Below, piece after piece: positions 19,598 through 26,645 of a stretch of 64,000 nt of DNA. The translations under genes were made by a program, and so were the position numbers. Under the pieces are notes generated by a model. It saw nothing but the letters and a program-made list of their open reading frames with translations, had not been told where the DNA came from and ran no database searches. How positions within the stretch are numbered: position 1 is the stretch's first letter; every line of letters starts with the position of its first letter. The DNA comes from Gaiellaceae bacterium (GTDB lineage: Bacteria; Actinomycetota; Thermoleophilia; Gaiellales; Gaiellaceae): positions 1,984,001 to 2,048,000 of the forward strand of contig BPGK01000001.1 in assembly GCA_026002995.1 (NCBI GenBank). Reading direction: 5' to 3'.

Positions 19598-19613
19598 TTG
19601 ACTAGTCAGTCAA
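19598..19613. promoter_or_regulatory. Probable TetR operator between the two acyl-CoA dehydrogenases
   Basis: TTGACTAGTCAGTCAA has perfect 6-bp arms (TTGACT/AGTCAA) with a 4-bp centre. Fourteen of its 16 bases recur at 21641-21656, at the start of the tetR gene, with the centre differing at AG/GG and one arm base changed. It sits at the predicted transcription start of the minus-strand dehydrogenase, where binding would block that promoter. Confidence 0.65.
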
Positions 19614-19618
19614 CGCCC

Positions 19619-19648
19619 AGTCTAGAGGCTCGCCGGTACCGGGGTCAA
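19619..19648 (-). promoter_or_regulatory. Putative promoter of the MCAD-like dehydrogenase
   Basis: On the minus strand TTGACC (19643-19648) and TAGACT (19619-19624) are separated by 18 bp. The start site would be near 19612, inside the palindrome at 19598-19613, leaving a leader of about 32 nt. Confidence 0.5.
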
Positions 19649-19666
19649 GGCCTATGCCTCGTCTCG

Positions 19667-19672
19667 TAGGAT
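19667..19672 (+). promoter_or_regulatory. Putative -10 box of the glutaryl-CoA-dehydrogenase-like gene
   Basis: TAGGAT ends 6 nt before ATG 19679, suggesting a leaderless message. The operator-like palindrome lies 53 bp upstream. Confidence 0.45.
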
Positions 19673-19678
19673 GTCCGC

Positions 19679-20866
19679 ATGGCAACGACGACGCAGGCTC
19701 CCGCGCTCGACCCCCTCGACTACCTGGCGATCGACTCGCTCCTCGACGACGAGGAGCGCGCGATTCGCGACACCGTGCGGCAGTTCGTTCGCGAGTACGT
19801 CCTCCCAGAGGTCGCGGACTGGTTCGAGCGAGGTGTCTTCCCACGCGAGATCTTCGCCGAGCTGGCGAAGCTCGGACTGCTCGGGATGCACCTCGACGGC
19901 TACGGTCTCCCCGGGGCAAGCGCCGTCGCCTACGGCCTCACCTGCATGGAGCTCGAGGCCGGTGACGCGGGAGTGCGCAGCGCGGTGTCCGTCCAGGGGT
20001 CGCTCGCGATGTTCCCGATCTGGAAGTTCGGATCCGAGGAGCAGAAGGAGCGCTGGCTCCCGCCGATGCACGCCGGTGAGATCATCGGCTGCTTCGGGCT
20101 GACCGAGCCCGACGCGGGCTCCGATCCTGCATCGATGCGGACGCACGCCCGGCGGGACGGCTCGGACTGGATCCTGAACGGCGCCAAGATGTGGATCACG
20201 AACGGGACGATCGCCGACATGGCCATCGTCTGGGCGCGCACCGACGAGGGTCGGATCCATGGCTTCATCGTCGAGAAGGACATGCCGGGCTTCTCGGCGC
20301 CCGAGATCCACAAGAAGCTCTCTCTGCGCGCGTCGGTCACCTCTGAGCTCGTGCTCCAGGACGTCCGGGTTCCAGAGGAGAACCGGCTCCCCGAGGTCTC
20401 CACTCTGCGAGGCCCGCTCTCGTGCCTGAACGAGGCCCGCTTCGGGATCGTCTTCGGCGCGGTCGGCTCGGGCCGGGCGTGCTTCGAGGCCGCGCTCGAG
20501 TACGCGAAGGAACGGATCGTCTTCGGGAAGCCGATCGCCGCCTACCAGCTCACCCAACAGAAGCTCGCCGAGATGGCGCTCGAGCTCAACCGCGGCTTCC
20601 TCGTCGCTCTCCACCTCGGACGCATGAAGGATGCGGGGACGCTCCGGCCCGAGCACGTCTCGCTCGGGAAGATGGGCAACGTCCGCGGAGCGATCGAGGT
20701 GGCACGGACGGCGCGCACCATCCTCGGAGCGAACGGCGTCACGCTCGAGTACCCGGTCATCCGGCACGTGAACAACCTCGAGTCGGTGCTCACCTACGAG
20801 GGCACGCACGAAGTGCACACGCTCGTCGTGGGTCAAGCGCTGACCGGGCAGAACGCGTTTCGCTAG
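19679..20866 (+). CDS. Acyl-CoA dehydrogenase, glutaryl-CoA dehydrogenase-like
   Basis: This 395-aa flavoprotein resembles glutaryl-CoA dehydrogenase, which oxidatively decarboxylates glutaryl-CoA to crotonyl-CoA. Visible features are LDPLDYLAIDSLLDDEER at the N-terminus, CFGLTEPDAGSDPASM, RASVTSELVLQDVRVP, and the C-terminal TYEGTHEVHTL with catalytic Glu about 374. The YEGTH motif matches the GCDH group rather than MCAD. A CaiB-type CoA-transferase in the same probable regulon fits glutarate or branched acid use, but the substrate is inferred. Confidence 0.9.
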   Translation: MATTTQAPALDPLDYLAIDSLLDDEERAIRDTVRQFVREYVLPEVADWFERGVFPREIFAELAKLGLLGMHLDGYGLPGASAVAYGLTCMELEAGDAGVRSAVSVQGSLAMFPIWKFGSEEQKERWLPPMHAGEIIGCFGLTEPDAGSDPASMRTHARRDGSDWILNGAKMWITNGTIADMAIVWARTDEGRIHGFIVEKDMPGFSAPEIHKKLSLRASVTSELVLQDVRVPEENRLPEVSTLRGPLSCLNEARFGIVFGAVGSGRACFEAALEYAKERIVFGKPIAAYQLTQQKLAEMALELNRGFLVALHLGRMKDAGTLRPEHVSLGKMGNVRGAIEVARTARTILGANGVTLEYPVIRHVNNLESVLTYEGTHEVHTLVVGQALTGQNAFR

Positions 20867-21059
20867 GGCTCCTCGCCGTCCCGGTAGCCGAGGATCGGGC
20901 GCAGGCGCCCGGGAACAGGCGAGCTCGTCCCTGGTCGCCGCGTCGAGCTCGCCGCCGACGCTCCGCCCGACCGACACGGCCCGGCTCCGCCGCCCGAGCG
21001 CTCCTCGGCGCGATCCCGGTCGATGCCTCGGGTCAGGTCGACGAGCCCGAGGCTTCGGC

Positions 21060-21656
21060 CTATGCGGCGAGACCGCGGAGGGCGAGGTCGATCGCGGTGC
21101 GCTCGGCGCGCTCGACGTCCGTCGCGCTGTCGCTGAGACCGCCGAGCACCCAGCCGGTGAGCACCTCCTCGAGCCCCCCGTACAGGATCCAGCTCGCGAG
21201 ACGCGCGTCGATGTCGGCACGGAACTCGCCTCGCCGTTGCCCTTCGAGGATCACGCGCTCGAGGATGGAGAACACCTCGCGCACCTCCTCGACCTGGCTC
21301 TGGAGCTTCGGGCTGCGGGCGACCTCGCGGACCATCACGGTGACGAGCGCGGGATCGTTGCGCCACGTCCGGAGCAGGATCTTCGCGATACCGGCGAGCT
21401 TGTCGGCGGCAGACTCGTCGGCGCGCTCCACCGCGCGGAACCGCTCGAGCAGCGCGCCCCAGTTCTCGCGAAAGATCGTCTGCAGCACGTCCTCCTTCGA
21501 GGCGAAGTAGTGGTAGAGGAGCCCGTGTGCGACACCCGCGTGCTCGGCGATGTCGCTCACGCGCGCCCCGTGGAAGCCGAGGTCGGCGAACGTCCGCACG
21601 GCCGCATCGAGGATCTGCCGGCGCTTGTCCGGGGTAGCGATTGAACGGTCAGTCAA
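21060..21656 (-). CDS. TetR/AcrR-family transcriptional regulator
   Basis: This 198-aa repressor has an N-terminal helix-turn-helix at about residues 10-60 (RRQILDAAVRTFADLGF, VSDIAEHAGVAHGLLYHYFA) and a helical ligand domain. FadR-like TetR proteins often bind acyl-CoA and control fatty-acid degradation. The TTG start at 21656 is inside its own operator-like palindrome, and a TTGCAC-18-TATCCT promoter puts the transcript start 1-2 nt upstream. Self-repression and control of the nearby dehydrogenases are therefore likely. Confidence 0.9.
   Translation of the reverse strand: MTDRSIATPDKRRQILDAAVRTFADLGFHGARVSDIAEHAGVAHGLLYHYFASKEDVLQTIFRENWGALLERFRAVERADESAADKLAGIAKILLRTWRNDPALVTVMVREVARSPKLQSQVEEVREVFSILERVILEGQRRGEFRADIDARLASWILYGGLEEVLTGWVLGGLSDSATDVERAERTAIDLALRGLAA
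21641..21656. promoter_or_regulatory. Probable TetR operator overlapping the tetR start
   Basis: TTGAACGGTCAGTCAA resembles the element at 19598-19613 (TTGACTAGTCAGTCAA), sharing the TTGA and GTCAGTCAA ends. It covers codons 1-5 of tetR and is 33 bp upstream of the divergent CaiB gene, so one repressor dimer could control both. Confidence 0.65.
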
Positions 21657-21664
21657 CGACGTCG

Positions 21665-21694
21665 AGGATAGAGGTACGCTCCGCGTCGGTGCAA
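21665..21694 (-). promoter_or_regulatory. Putative tetR promoter
   Basis: On the minus strand TTGCAC (21689-21694) and TATCCT (21665-21670) are spaced by 18 bp. The -10 ends 8 nt before TTG 21656. The -35 overlaps the start codon of the divergent CaiB gene. Confidence 0.55.
21675..21680 (+). promoter_or_regulatory. Possible -10 box of the CaiB-like gene
   Basis: TACGCT ends 8 nt before GTG 21689. No good -35 is visible. Its position between the operator and the start codon fits the leaderless pattern. Confidence 0.35.
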
Positions 21695-22654
21695 CCGCTC
21701 GCGGGCACGCTCGTCGTCGACTTCACCCGCTACCTCCCGGGCGCGTACGCAGCCCGCGAGCTCCAGCGGCTCGGCGCCCGCGTCGTCCGCGTCGAGCCGC
21801 CCGACGGCGACCCCATGCGCGTGGCCGCCCCGGCCTGGGATGCCGCTCTCCGCGCGGGAGCGGAGTCCGTCGTCTGCGACCTGCCCCGCGACGCGGCGTT
21901 CGCGCAGGCGCTCTGCGCGCGCGCCGACGTGGTGCTGGAGGGCTATCGCCCGGGGGTCGCCACGAGGCTCGGGGTCGGCCCCGAACACGTGCCCGAGCGC
22001 GTCGTCTACTGCTCGATCACCGGCTTCGGCGACCGCGGGCCGCACCGCGACCGAGCCGGCCACGACCTCAACTACCTCGGCTGGGCTGGCGTGCTCGAGG
22101 ACACGGCGCCCGCCCCGCCGCCCGTCCAGGTAGCCGATCTCGCCGCTGGGGCGCTCGGCGCCGTCATCGAGATCCTCGCCGCGCTCCTCGAGCGCGGCCG
22201 CACGGGGCGCGGCGCGCGCGTCGTCGTGTCCATGACCCACCGCTCGCACGACCTCGTCGCCCACCGACTCGGCGGCGAGCCGGTACCGCGCCTCCTCACC
22301 GGGGGGCTCGCCTGCTACCGGACCTACGAGACAGCCGACAGACGCCACCTCACGGTCGCAGCCCTCGAGCCGAAGTTCTATCGGCGGCTCTGCGAGATCA
22401 TCGAGCGCCCCGACCTCGCCGACCGACAGTACGACGAGGATCAGGAGGCCCTCGCGGCGGAGCTCGCGACGGTCTTCCGCGCCCAGACGCTCGAGGCCTG
22501 GCTCGCACGCTGCGACCGCGAAGACGTCTGCGTCGGCCCCGTCTGGACGCGCGCAGAGGCGGCTGCAGCATTCGGCGAGACGCCGCCCGCCGCAGAGGCC
22601 GCCCCTCTCGGCTCACACACCAGCGCCTGGCGCCGTGAGCTCGGGCTCGACTGA
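21689..22654 (+). CDS. CaiB/BaiF (AMACR-like) CoA-transferase or racemase
   Basis: This 321-aa family III CoA-transferase is shorter than typical 390-400-aa members. The start VVDFTRYLPGAYAARELQ, VRVEPPDGDPMR and the AMACR-like GHDLNYLGWAGVL, whose Asp is the expected catalytic residue, identify it. CoA-transferase and alpha-methylacyl-CoA racemase activities cannot be separated by sight. The GTG 21689 start gives the family N-terminus. Proximity to TetR and a GCDH-like enzyme suggests activation of a dicarboxylic or branched acid. Confidence 0.85.
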   Translation: MQPLAGTLVVDFTRYLPGAYAARELQRLGARVVRVEPPDGDPMRVAAPAWDAALRAGAESVVCDLPRDAAFAQALCARADVVLEGYRPGVATRLGVGPEHVPERVVYCSITGFGDRGPHRDRAGHDLNYLGWAGVLEDTAPAPPPVQVADLAAGALGAVIEILAALLERGRTGRGARVVVSMTHRSHDLVAHRLGGEPVPRLLTGGLACYRTYETADRRHLTVAALEPKFYRRLCEIIERPDLADRQYDEDQEALAAELATVFRAQTLEAWLARCDREDVCVGPVWTRAEAAAAFGETPPAAEAAPLGSHTSAWRRELGLD

Positions 22655-22950
22655 GGCGGCTCGAGACCGACCCGTTCGAGACCGATGCGAGCCACGACTT
22701 CGTGGCTCAGAGCCACGAGGTCTGCACGCGCTGCGATCGGACGCGTCCAGGGGCAGAGGCGGCTGGCTCGCCACGACCGTGGCCAGCGCGTTGCACGCGC
22801 CGCGATCAAGCGCGACCAGGCGGCAGACGGCCCGACCGGGCGCCCCAGGTCGGAGGCCCCGGCGCGCTGCGGGCGCTCCCCCGAATCGCAATCCGAGCGC
22901 CGCCGGTCCACGGACGGGAGGACCGGCTCTGCCCGCGTACTCCCTACGCG
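22655..22950. other. Gene-free, stem-loop-rich stretch between convergent genes
   Basis: These 296 bp hold no convincing gene. They contain a perfect 9-bp hairpin (22689-22708), a second CCACG/CGTGG hairpin inside a GCTGG/CCAGC pair near 22758-22785, a 10-bp direct repeat TCGAGACCGA (22661-22670 and 22676-22685), and two similar copies of GCACGCGCYGCGATC. Whether it is a remnant, a terminator region or a structured RNA is unknown. Confidence 0.5.
22689..22708. terminator. Possible hairpin terminator after the CaiB gene
   Basis: GAGCCACGA and TCGTGGCTC are perfect 9-bp arms around a 2-nt loop, 34 bp after the CaiB stop. There is no T-tract, so intrinsic termination is uncertain. Confidence 0.35.
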
Positions 22951-23631
22951 CTATCCGATGCCCACACCGAGCGCAGCCGGAAGAGCGAGGAGCGTGTCGA
23001 TCCGGTCGGGGACGTCGGGGTAGCGCCCGTCGCGGTCGAGGAGGATCGCGCGCATGCCGAGAGCCCGCGCACCCTCGATGTCGTCCTCGTAGGAGTCGCC
23101 GACCATGGCCGCCTCAGCAGGGCCGACCCCGAGCGCCTCGAGGGCGGCGACGAAGATGGACGGGTGCGGCTTGACGCGCCCGTGAGAGCGCGAGCCGACG
23201 GTCGCGTCCACCGCGAGGCCGTGGTGGGCGACGAACTCCTCGAGGTCGCGCTGCCCGTTCGAGACGAGCCCGATCAGGAGCCCGTGACGGCGGAGCTCCT
23301 CGAGCACCGGGGGCGCGTCCTCGTACAGGAGGAAGTTCTCGTGCCGCTCCCACTCGCGCACCATGTCGATGGCGCAGGCGCGAGCGCGCGCGGGATCCCC
23401 ACCCATCCCGAGGACGATCCGCTCCGTGAAGGCGAACCACACCTCCTCGTCGTGGACGAGCTCGTGGTGGCGCTGGAGCGCGTCGAGCGCCGCCTCACGG
23501 GCGTGCTCGTACAGGCTCGGGTCGAGCGCGAAACCGTGGCGCTCGCCGACGCGTCGATACCCCTCGGGGCCGAGCTCGGGCCCGGGTCGGAAGAGCGTGA
23601 AGTCGACGTCGAAGAGCACAGCGCGCAGCAT
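22951..23631 (-). CDS. HAD-superfamily hydrolase (phosphatase-like)
   Basis: This 226-aa HAD enzyme has motif I FDVDFTLFRPG at the N-terminus, motif II LVSNGQ, the motif III Lys in GRVKPHPSIF, and motif IV GDSYEDDIEGARALGM. It is probably a small-molecule phosphatase of unknown substrate. The ATG at 23631 is supported by a TATCGT box 7 nt upstream. It diverges from the ECF sigma gene. Confidence 0.9.
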   Translation of the reverse strand: MLRAVLFDVDFTLFRPGPELGPEGYRRVGERHGFALDPSLYEHAREAALDALQRHHELVHDEEVWFAFTERIVLGMGGDPARARACAIDMVREWERHENFLLYEDAPPVLEELRRHGLLIGLVSNGQRDLEEFVAHHGLAVDATVGSRSHGRVKPHPSIFVAALEALGVGPAEAAMVGDSYEDDIEGARALGMRAILLDRDGRYPDVPDRIDTLLALPAALGVGIG

Positions 23632-23638
23632 CGAGCCG

Positions 23639-23644
23639 ACGATA
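23639..23644 (-). promoter_or_regulatory. Putative -10 box of the HAD gene
   Basis: The minus strand reads TATCGT, 7 nt before ATG 23631, fitting a leaderless start. Confidence 0.45.
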
Positions 23645-23691
23645 GCCGGGAGCGTGCAGCGGGACGTCGGGGGCGCTGGCACACTCGGCCC

Positions 23692-24318
23692 GTGCAACGC
23701 GTCAGGTCGCCTGGGACGCTCGTGCGCCACGAGGACACCGAGCTCGTCTCCGCCCTCTCCCGGGGCGACGAGCGGACCTTCGCGGCGCTCGTGGAGGCAT
23801 GGGGCGGAACGATGCTGCGGCTGGCCTGTGTGTACGTCGCAAGCCGTGCCGTCGCGGAGGAGGTCGTCCAGGAGGCGTGGCTCGTCGTCCTCCGCAGCCT
23901 CGATCGCTTCGAGCGTCGCTCGAGCCTCCGCACCTGGGTGCTCGGGATCGTCGTCAACCTCGCGCGCGCGCATGCACGCGCCGAGCGACGATCCGCGCCG
24001 CTTCCTCCGGACGAGGAGCCGGCCGTCGATCCGGCACGCTTCCGGCCGCCGAGCGACCGCTGGGCCGGGCACTGGGCCACACCTCCGGCTCCTTGGCCCC
24101 TCCCGGAGGACGAGATCCTCGCCTCCGAGCTGCGCGACGTGCTCCTGCGAGCGATCGAGTCGCTCCCTCCGGCCCAGCGTGCCGTGCTCGTCCTGCGCGA
24201 CCTGGAGGGCTTCGGGGCCGCGGAGACGTGTGACGTCCTCGGCCTGAGCGAGACGAACCAGCGCGTGCTCCTCCACCGCGCGCGCTCGAAGGTGCAGACC
24301 GCGATCGAGCGCTACTAA
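23692..24318 (+). CDS. ECF RNA polymerase sigma factor
   Basis: This 208-aa sigma-70-family factor has region 2 (LRLACVYVASRAVAEEVVQE, then TWVLGIVVNLARAHAR) and region 4 (IESLPPAQRAVLVLRDLEGF, LSETNQRVLLHRARSKV). The linker is long and Pro/Trp-rich (GHWATPPAPWPLPEDE), as in some ECF groups. The next gene, 14 bp away, encodes a zinc-finger anti-sigma, so the pair probably forms an autoregulated envelope or redox-stress switch. Start GTG 23692. Confidence 0.92.
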   Translation: MQRVRSPGTLVRHEDTELVSALSRGDERTFAALVEAWGGTMLRLACVYVASRAVAEEVVQEAWLVVLRSLDRFERRSSLRTWVLGIVVNLARAHARAERRSAPLPPDEEPAVDPARFRPPSDRWAGHWATPPAPWPLPEDEILASELRDVLLRAIESLPPAQRAVLVLRDLEGFGAAETCDVLGLSETNQRVLLHRARSKVQTAIERY

Positions 24319-24332
24319 GAGAAGGAGAGATT

Positions 24333-24596
24333 GTGAACGAGCGACGGGACCGCGAGCTGGAGTGCCGCGAGCTCGTCGAGCTCGTAACCGACTACATCGA
24401 AGGCCGCCTCTCGGTGGAGGATCGCATCCGCTTCGAGGCGCACCTCGACGAGTGCCCGTACTGCCGGACGTACCTCGAGCAGATGGAGCAGACGATCGCG
24501 GTTCTCGGCTACGTGCCGGAGGAGTCGCTCTCGGACGACGCCCGCGAGGCGCTCCTGGCCGCGTTCAGAGGCTGGTCGCAGTCGGAGCTCGCGTAA
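24333..24596 (+). CDS. Zinc-finger anti-sigma factor
   Basis: This 87-aa protein has the ZAS-type motif FEAHLDECPYCRTYLEQM, a HxxxCxxC arrangement that binds zinc and can sense redox state. It sits directly after its sigma partner with a GAAGGAGA ribosome-binding site ahead of GTG 24333. No membrane helix is present, so it would be a soluble regulator. Redox sensing is family knowledge, not shown here. Confidence 0.9.
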   Translation: MNERRDRELECRELVELVTDYIEGRLSVEDRIRFEAHLDECPYCRTYLEQMEQTIAVLGYVPEESLSDDAREALLAAFRGWSQSELA

Positions 24597-24656
24597 CGGA
24601 GAGCGCGCGTCGCGACACTCACCTCCGGGCTCGTAGTCACGACGAGGAGGTTCGAG

Positions 24657-25469
24657 ATGAGTGTCCAGCTCGACGAGTACGACGAGTACAAGGCGAGACA
24701 GCGCGATCTCTGGAGCGCAGGGGACTACGCATTGCTCTCCGAGCGCATCGCGGACGTGGGAGAGCTCACGGCCATGCGGGCGGAGCTCGAGCCGGGGCTC
24801 GAGGTGCTCGACGTCGCCTGCGGCGCGGGGAACGCGTCGCTTCCGGCGGCGCGGATCGGGGCGCGGGTGACCGGAGTCGACCTCGCTCCCGCGCTGCTCG
24901 AGCGCGGGCGGACGAAGGCGGAACGCGAAGGCGTCGAGATCACCTGGGTCGAGGGCGACGCCGAGGAGCTGCCCTTTCCCGACGACTCCTTCGATCGCGT
25001 CCTCTCGACGTTCGGGCACATGTTCGCGCCTCGGCACCGGCGGGCCGCCGACGAGATGCTGCGCGTCTGTCGCCCCGGGGGGATGATCGTGACGGCAACC
25101 TGGACGGCCGATGGAACGGTGGGAAAGACGTTTGCGGCCGGCGCGCCGTTCCTGCCGCCGCCTCCCGAGTACGCCTCGCCGCCCGTCCTCTGGGGTCGCG
25201 AGGAGTACATCCACGAGATGTTCGGCGACGCCGCCCGCTCCATCGAGGTGGACCGGCACGTGAACTGGATCGTCGACGATTCGGTCGAGAGCTTCGCCGA
25301 CTTCTTCCTGAGCACGTTCCCACCGCTCGTCACGGCCCAAGCGATGCTTGGTGAGCGGTTTGGAGAGCTGCGCGAGGCGATCGTCGCGGTCTGGCGGGAC
25401 GCGAACGTCGCGCAGGACGGCGCGTTCAGGCTCCCGCAGGAGTACCTGCTCTCGGTCGTGCGCGTGTAA
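24657..25469 (+). CDS. Class I SAM-dependent methyltransferase
   Basis: This 270-aa Rossmann-fold methyltransferase has motif I VLDVACGAGNASLPAAR, the acidic strand end VTGVDLAP, GDAEELPFPDDSFDRVLSTF, and a typical LRVCRPGGMIV. Its substrate is unknown. The ATG follows AGGAGG by 6 nt. It lies 60 bp after the anti-sigma and may be part of the same transcript or regulon. A large palindrome follows the stop. Confidence 0.88.
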   Translation: MSVQLDEYDEYKARQRDLWSAGDYALLSERIADVGELTAMRAELEPGLEVLDVACGAGNASLPAARIGARVTGVDLAPALLERGRTKAEREGVEITWVEGDAEELPFPDDSFDRVLSTFGHMFAPRHRRAADEMLRVCRPGGMIVTATWTADGTVGKTFAAGAPFLPPPPEYASPPVLWGREEYIHEMFGDAARSIEVDRHVNWIVDDSVESFADFFLSTFPPLVTAQAMLGERFGELREAIVAVWRDANVAQDGAFRLPQEYLLSVVRV

Positions 25470-25486
25470 GCAGCACGCGTGCTCGA

Positions 25487-25522
25487 GCGCATGGAGGAAC
25501 CGCGCGCGGTTCCTCCATGCGC
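25487..25522. terminator. Perfect 36-bp palindrome, probable bidirectional terminator
   Basis: The arms GCGCATGGAGGAACCGCG and their exact complement meet with no spacer, 17 bp after the methyltransferase stop and 2 bp before the 3' end of tRNA-Pro. It could end transcription from both sides. There is no T-tract. Confidence 0.6.
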
Positions 25523-25524
25523 GA

Positions 25525-25598
25525 TCGGGGTGCCCAGATTTGAACTGGGGACCTCTCCGACCCGAACGGAGCGCGCTACCAGGCTGCGCCACACCCCG
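25525..25598 (-). tRNA. tRNA-Pro (CGG anticodon)
   Basis: The minus strand folds as a full cloverleaf. The acceptor arm is CGGGGTG/CACCCCG, the D arm reads GGCGCAGCCTGGTAGCGC, and the anticodon stem CTCCG/CGGAG surrounds loop TTCGGGT, anticodon CGG. The T arm has GTTCAAAT. The discriminator is A at 25525, and the CCA end is not encoded. Proline identity also fits the general resemblance to bacterial tRNA-Pro. Confidence 0.95.
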
Positions 25599-25645
25599 AG
25601 CGTGCGAAAGCGTAGCGCGTCCGCTCGAGGCGCGTCCCGCAGGCG

Positions 25646-25675
25646 TTGCGCGGCGAGGCCGGAGCCGAGTATCCT
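25646..25675 (+). promoter_or_regulatory. Putative promoter of the leader peptide and 57-aa gene
   Basis: TTGCGC (25646-25651) and TATCCT (25670-25675) are spaced by 18 bp. The -10 ends 7 nt before ATG 25683 of a tiny leader frame. The layout matches the tetR promoter in this window. Confidence 0.5.
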
Positions 25676-25682
25676 GAGCTCG

Positions 25683-25715
25683 ATGACGACGACGTTCGAG
25701 AGGCGAGCCGCGTGA
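25683..25715 (+). CDS. Putative 10-aa leader peptide
   Basis: A short frame reads MTTTFERRAA and would be leaderless from the promoter just upstream. Its stop lies in a 7-bp stem (GGCGAGC 25702-25708 with GCTCGCC 25717-25723). A hairpin with a T-tract follows. The arrangement resembles a ribosome-controlled attenuator. Translation is not proven. Confidence 0.4.
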   Translation: MTTTFERRAA

Positions 25716-25739
25716 CGCTCGCCGCTCGCGTCCCCGACG

Positions 25740-25775
25740 AGCCCGACCGTGCGGTCTGCGCCGGCGGGCTTTTTT
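25740..25775 (+). terminator. T-tract hairpin upstream of the 57-aa gene (possible attenuator)
   Basis: AGCCCG (25740-25745) pairs with CGGGCT (25765-25770). Six T residues follow immediately, at 25770-25775. The loop can form its own small ACCG/CGGT hairpin. The stop of the leader frame is 25 bp upstream, and the next gene starts 20 bp after the T-run. It could terminate the leader transcript. Confidence 0.55.
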
Positions 25776-25795
25776 GATGCCCGGAGGAGGCTCGC

Positions 25796-25969
25796 ATGGC
25801 TAACCACCTGACGCCCGACGAGATCGCGAAGGAGACGGGGATGGACCGCGAGGAGGTCATCCGCATCTGCATCGAGGAGGGCGTGCCGATCTACCAGGGG
25901 AAGATCGACAAGACGCTCTTCCAGGCAACGCTCGACGCGCTCGGCGCGGCGGCCGCCCCCCACCGCTGA
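25796..25969 (+). CDS. 57-aa conserved-looking small protein, HTH-like
   Basis: I cannot name a family for this small protein. It is preceded by a strong GGAGGAGG ribosome-binding site 5 nt upstream. The middle, LTPDEIAKETGMDREEVIRI, looks like a helix-turn-helix. It is followed by IEEGVPIYQGKIDKTLFQ and an Ala-rich end. A DNA- or RNA-binding role is inference. The codon use and start signal make it a real gene. Confidence 0.75.
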   Translation: MANHLTPDEIAKETGMDREEVIRICIEEGVPIYQGKIDKTLFQATLDALGAAAAPHR

Positions 25970-25980
25970 CGCGACGCGGC

Positions 25981-26013
25981 GCACGAGGCCCGGCCGGCCG
26001 CCGGGCCTCGTGC
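25981..26013. terminator. GC-rich hairpin, bidirectional terminator
   Basis: A 14-bp stem (GCACGAGGCCCGGC and its complement) surrounds a 5-nt loop. It lies between the convergent 57-aa gene and the fasciclin gene. There is no T-tract. Confidence 0.6.
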
Positions 26014-26031
26014 GGGTCGTGGCAGCAGCGC

Positions 26032-26556
26032 TTACGGGAGGAGCACCCCGCCGACGACGTGGATGATCCCGTTCGTCGCCTTCACGTCGGTGACGAGGAT
26101 CTCGGCGCCGTCGATGAAGGCCGAGCCGCCGCTCGACGTCACCTCCGCGAACTGGCCGTTCAGCATGCGGATCCGAGTCGAGCCCACGACGCTTGCGGCG
26201 TCCCGTCGGCCGACGGTGACGTGGTAGGCGAGGATGTTCTTCACCGTCTCGGCGTTCGCCGCCTGGAACTCCGCGCAGTTCGCCTCGGTGAGCCCGATCC
26301 GGGCGAAGGCGGCGTCCGTCGGAGCGAACACCGTGAGCTGCCCGCGCTGGCTCAGCGTCGCGACGAGGTCAGGGTACTTGGTCACGAGGCAGAGCAGGAC
26401 ATCGAAGTCCCCGGCGGCGTTGGCGGCGATCGCGGTGTCGACGAGGTTTGGCGAGGGTGCAGTCGGGCGCCCCTGGCCGGTGGCGGGGGCAGCGAGCGCG
26501 ATAGCGCCGAGGGCCGTCGTCGCGAGCACCGCGACGAGCGCGACGAGCTTCTTCAT
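26032..26556 (-). CDS. Secreted fasciclin (FAS1) domain protein
   Basis: This 174-aa protein has a Sec signal peptide (MKKLVALVAVLATTALGA) ending near APATG and one FAS1 domain. Family motifs are LTVFAPTDAAFARIG, NILAYHVTVG and the C-terminal NGIIHVVGGVLLP. FAS1 domains act in adhesion or surface contacts; which partner is unknown. It is preceded by AGGAGGGGAG. Monocistronic. Confidence 0.92.
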   Translation of the reverse strand: MKKLVALVAVLATTALGAIALAAPATGQGRPTAPSPNLVDTAIAANAAGDFDVLLCLVTKYPDLVATLSQRGQLTVFAPTDAAFARIGLTEANCAEFQAANAETVKNILAYHVTVGRRDAASVVGSTRIRMLNGQFAEVTSSGGSAFIDGAEILVTDVKATNGIIHVVGGVLLP

Positions 26557-26645
26557 CTCTCCCCTCCTGAGGGTCGAAACGACATCTGTCGAAGGTCTGT
26601 ACGACCTTCGGGCGACGGCGGATCAGCGCAGAGAGCGAGACCCGC

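Noticed and set aside
22680-22790. A second tRNA or tRNA remnant
   Set aside because: The hairpins do not form a cloverleaf; no acceptor stem or T-loop GTTC was found.
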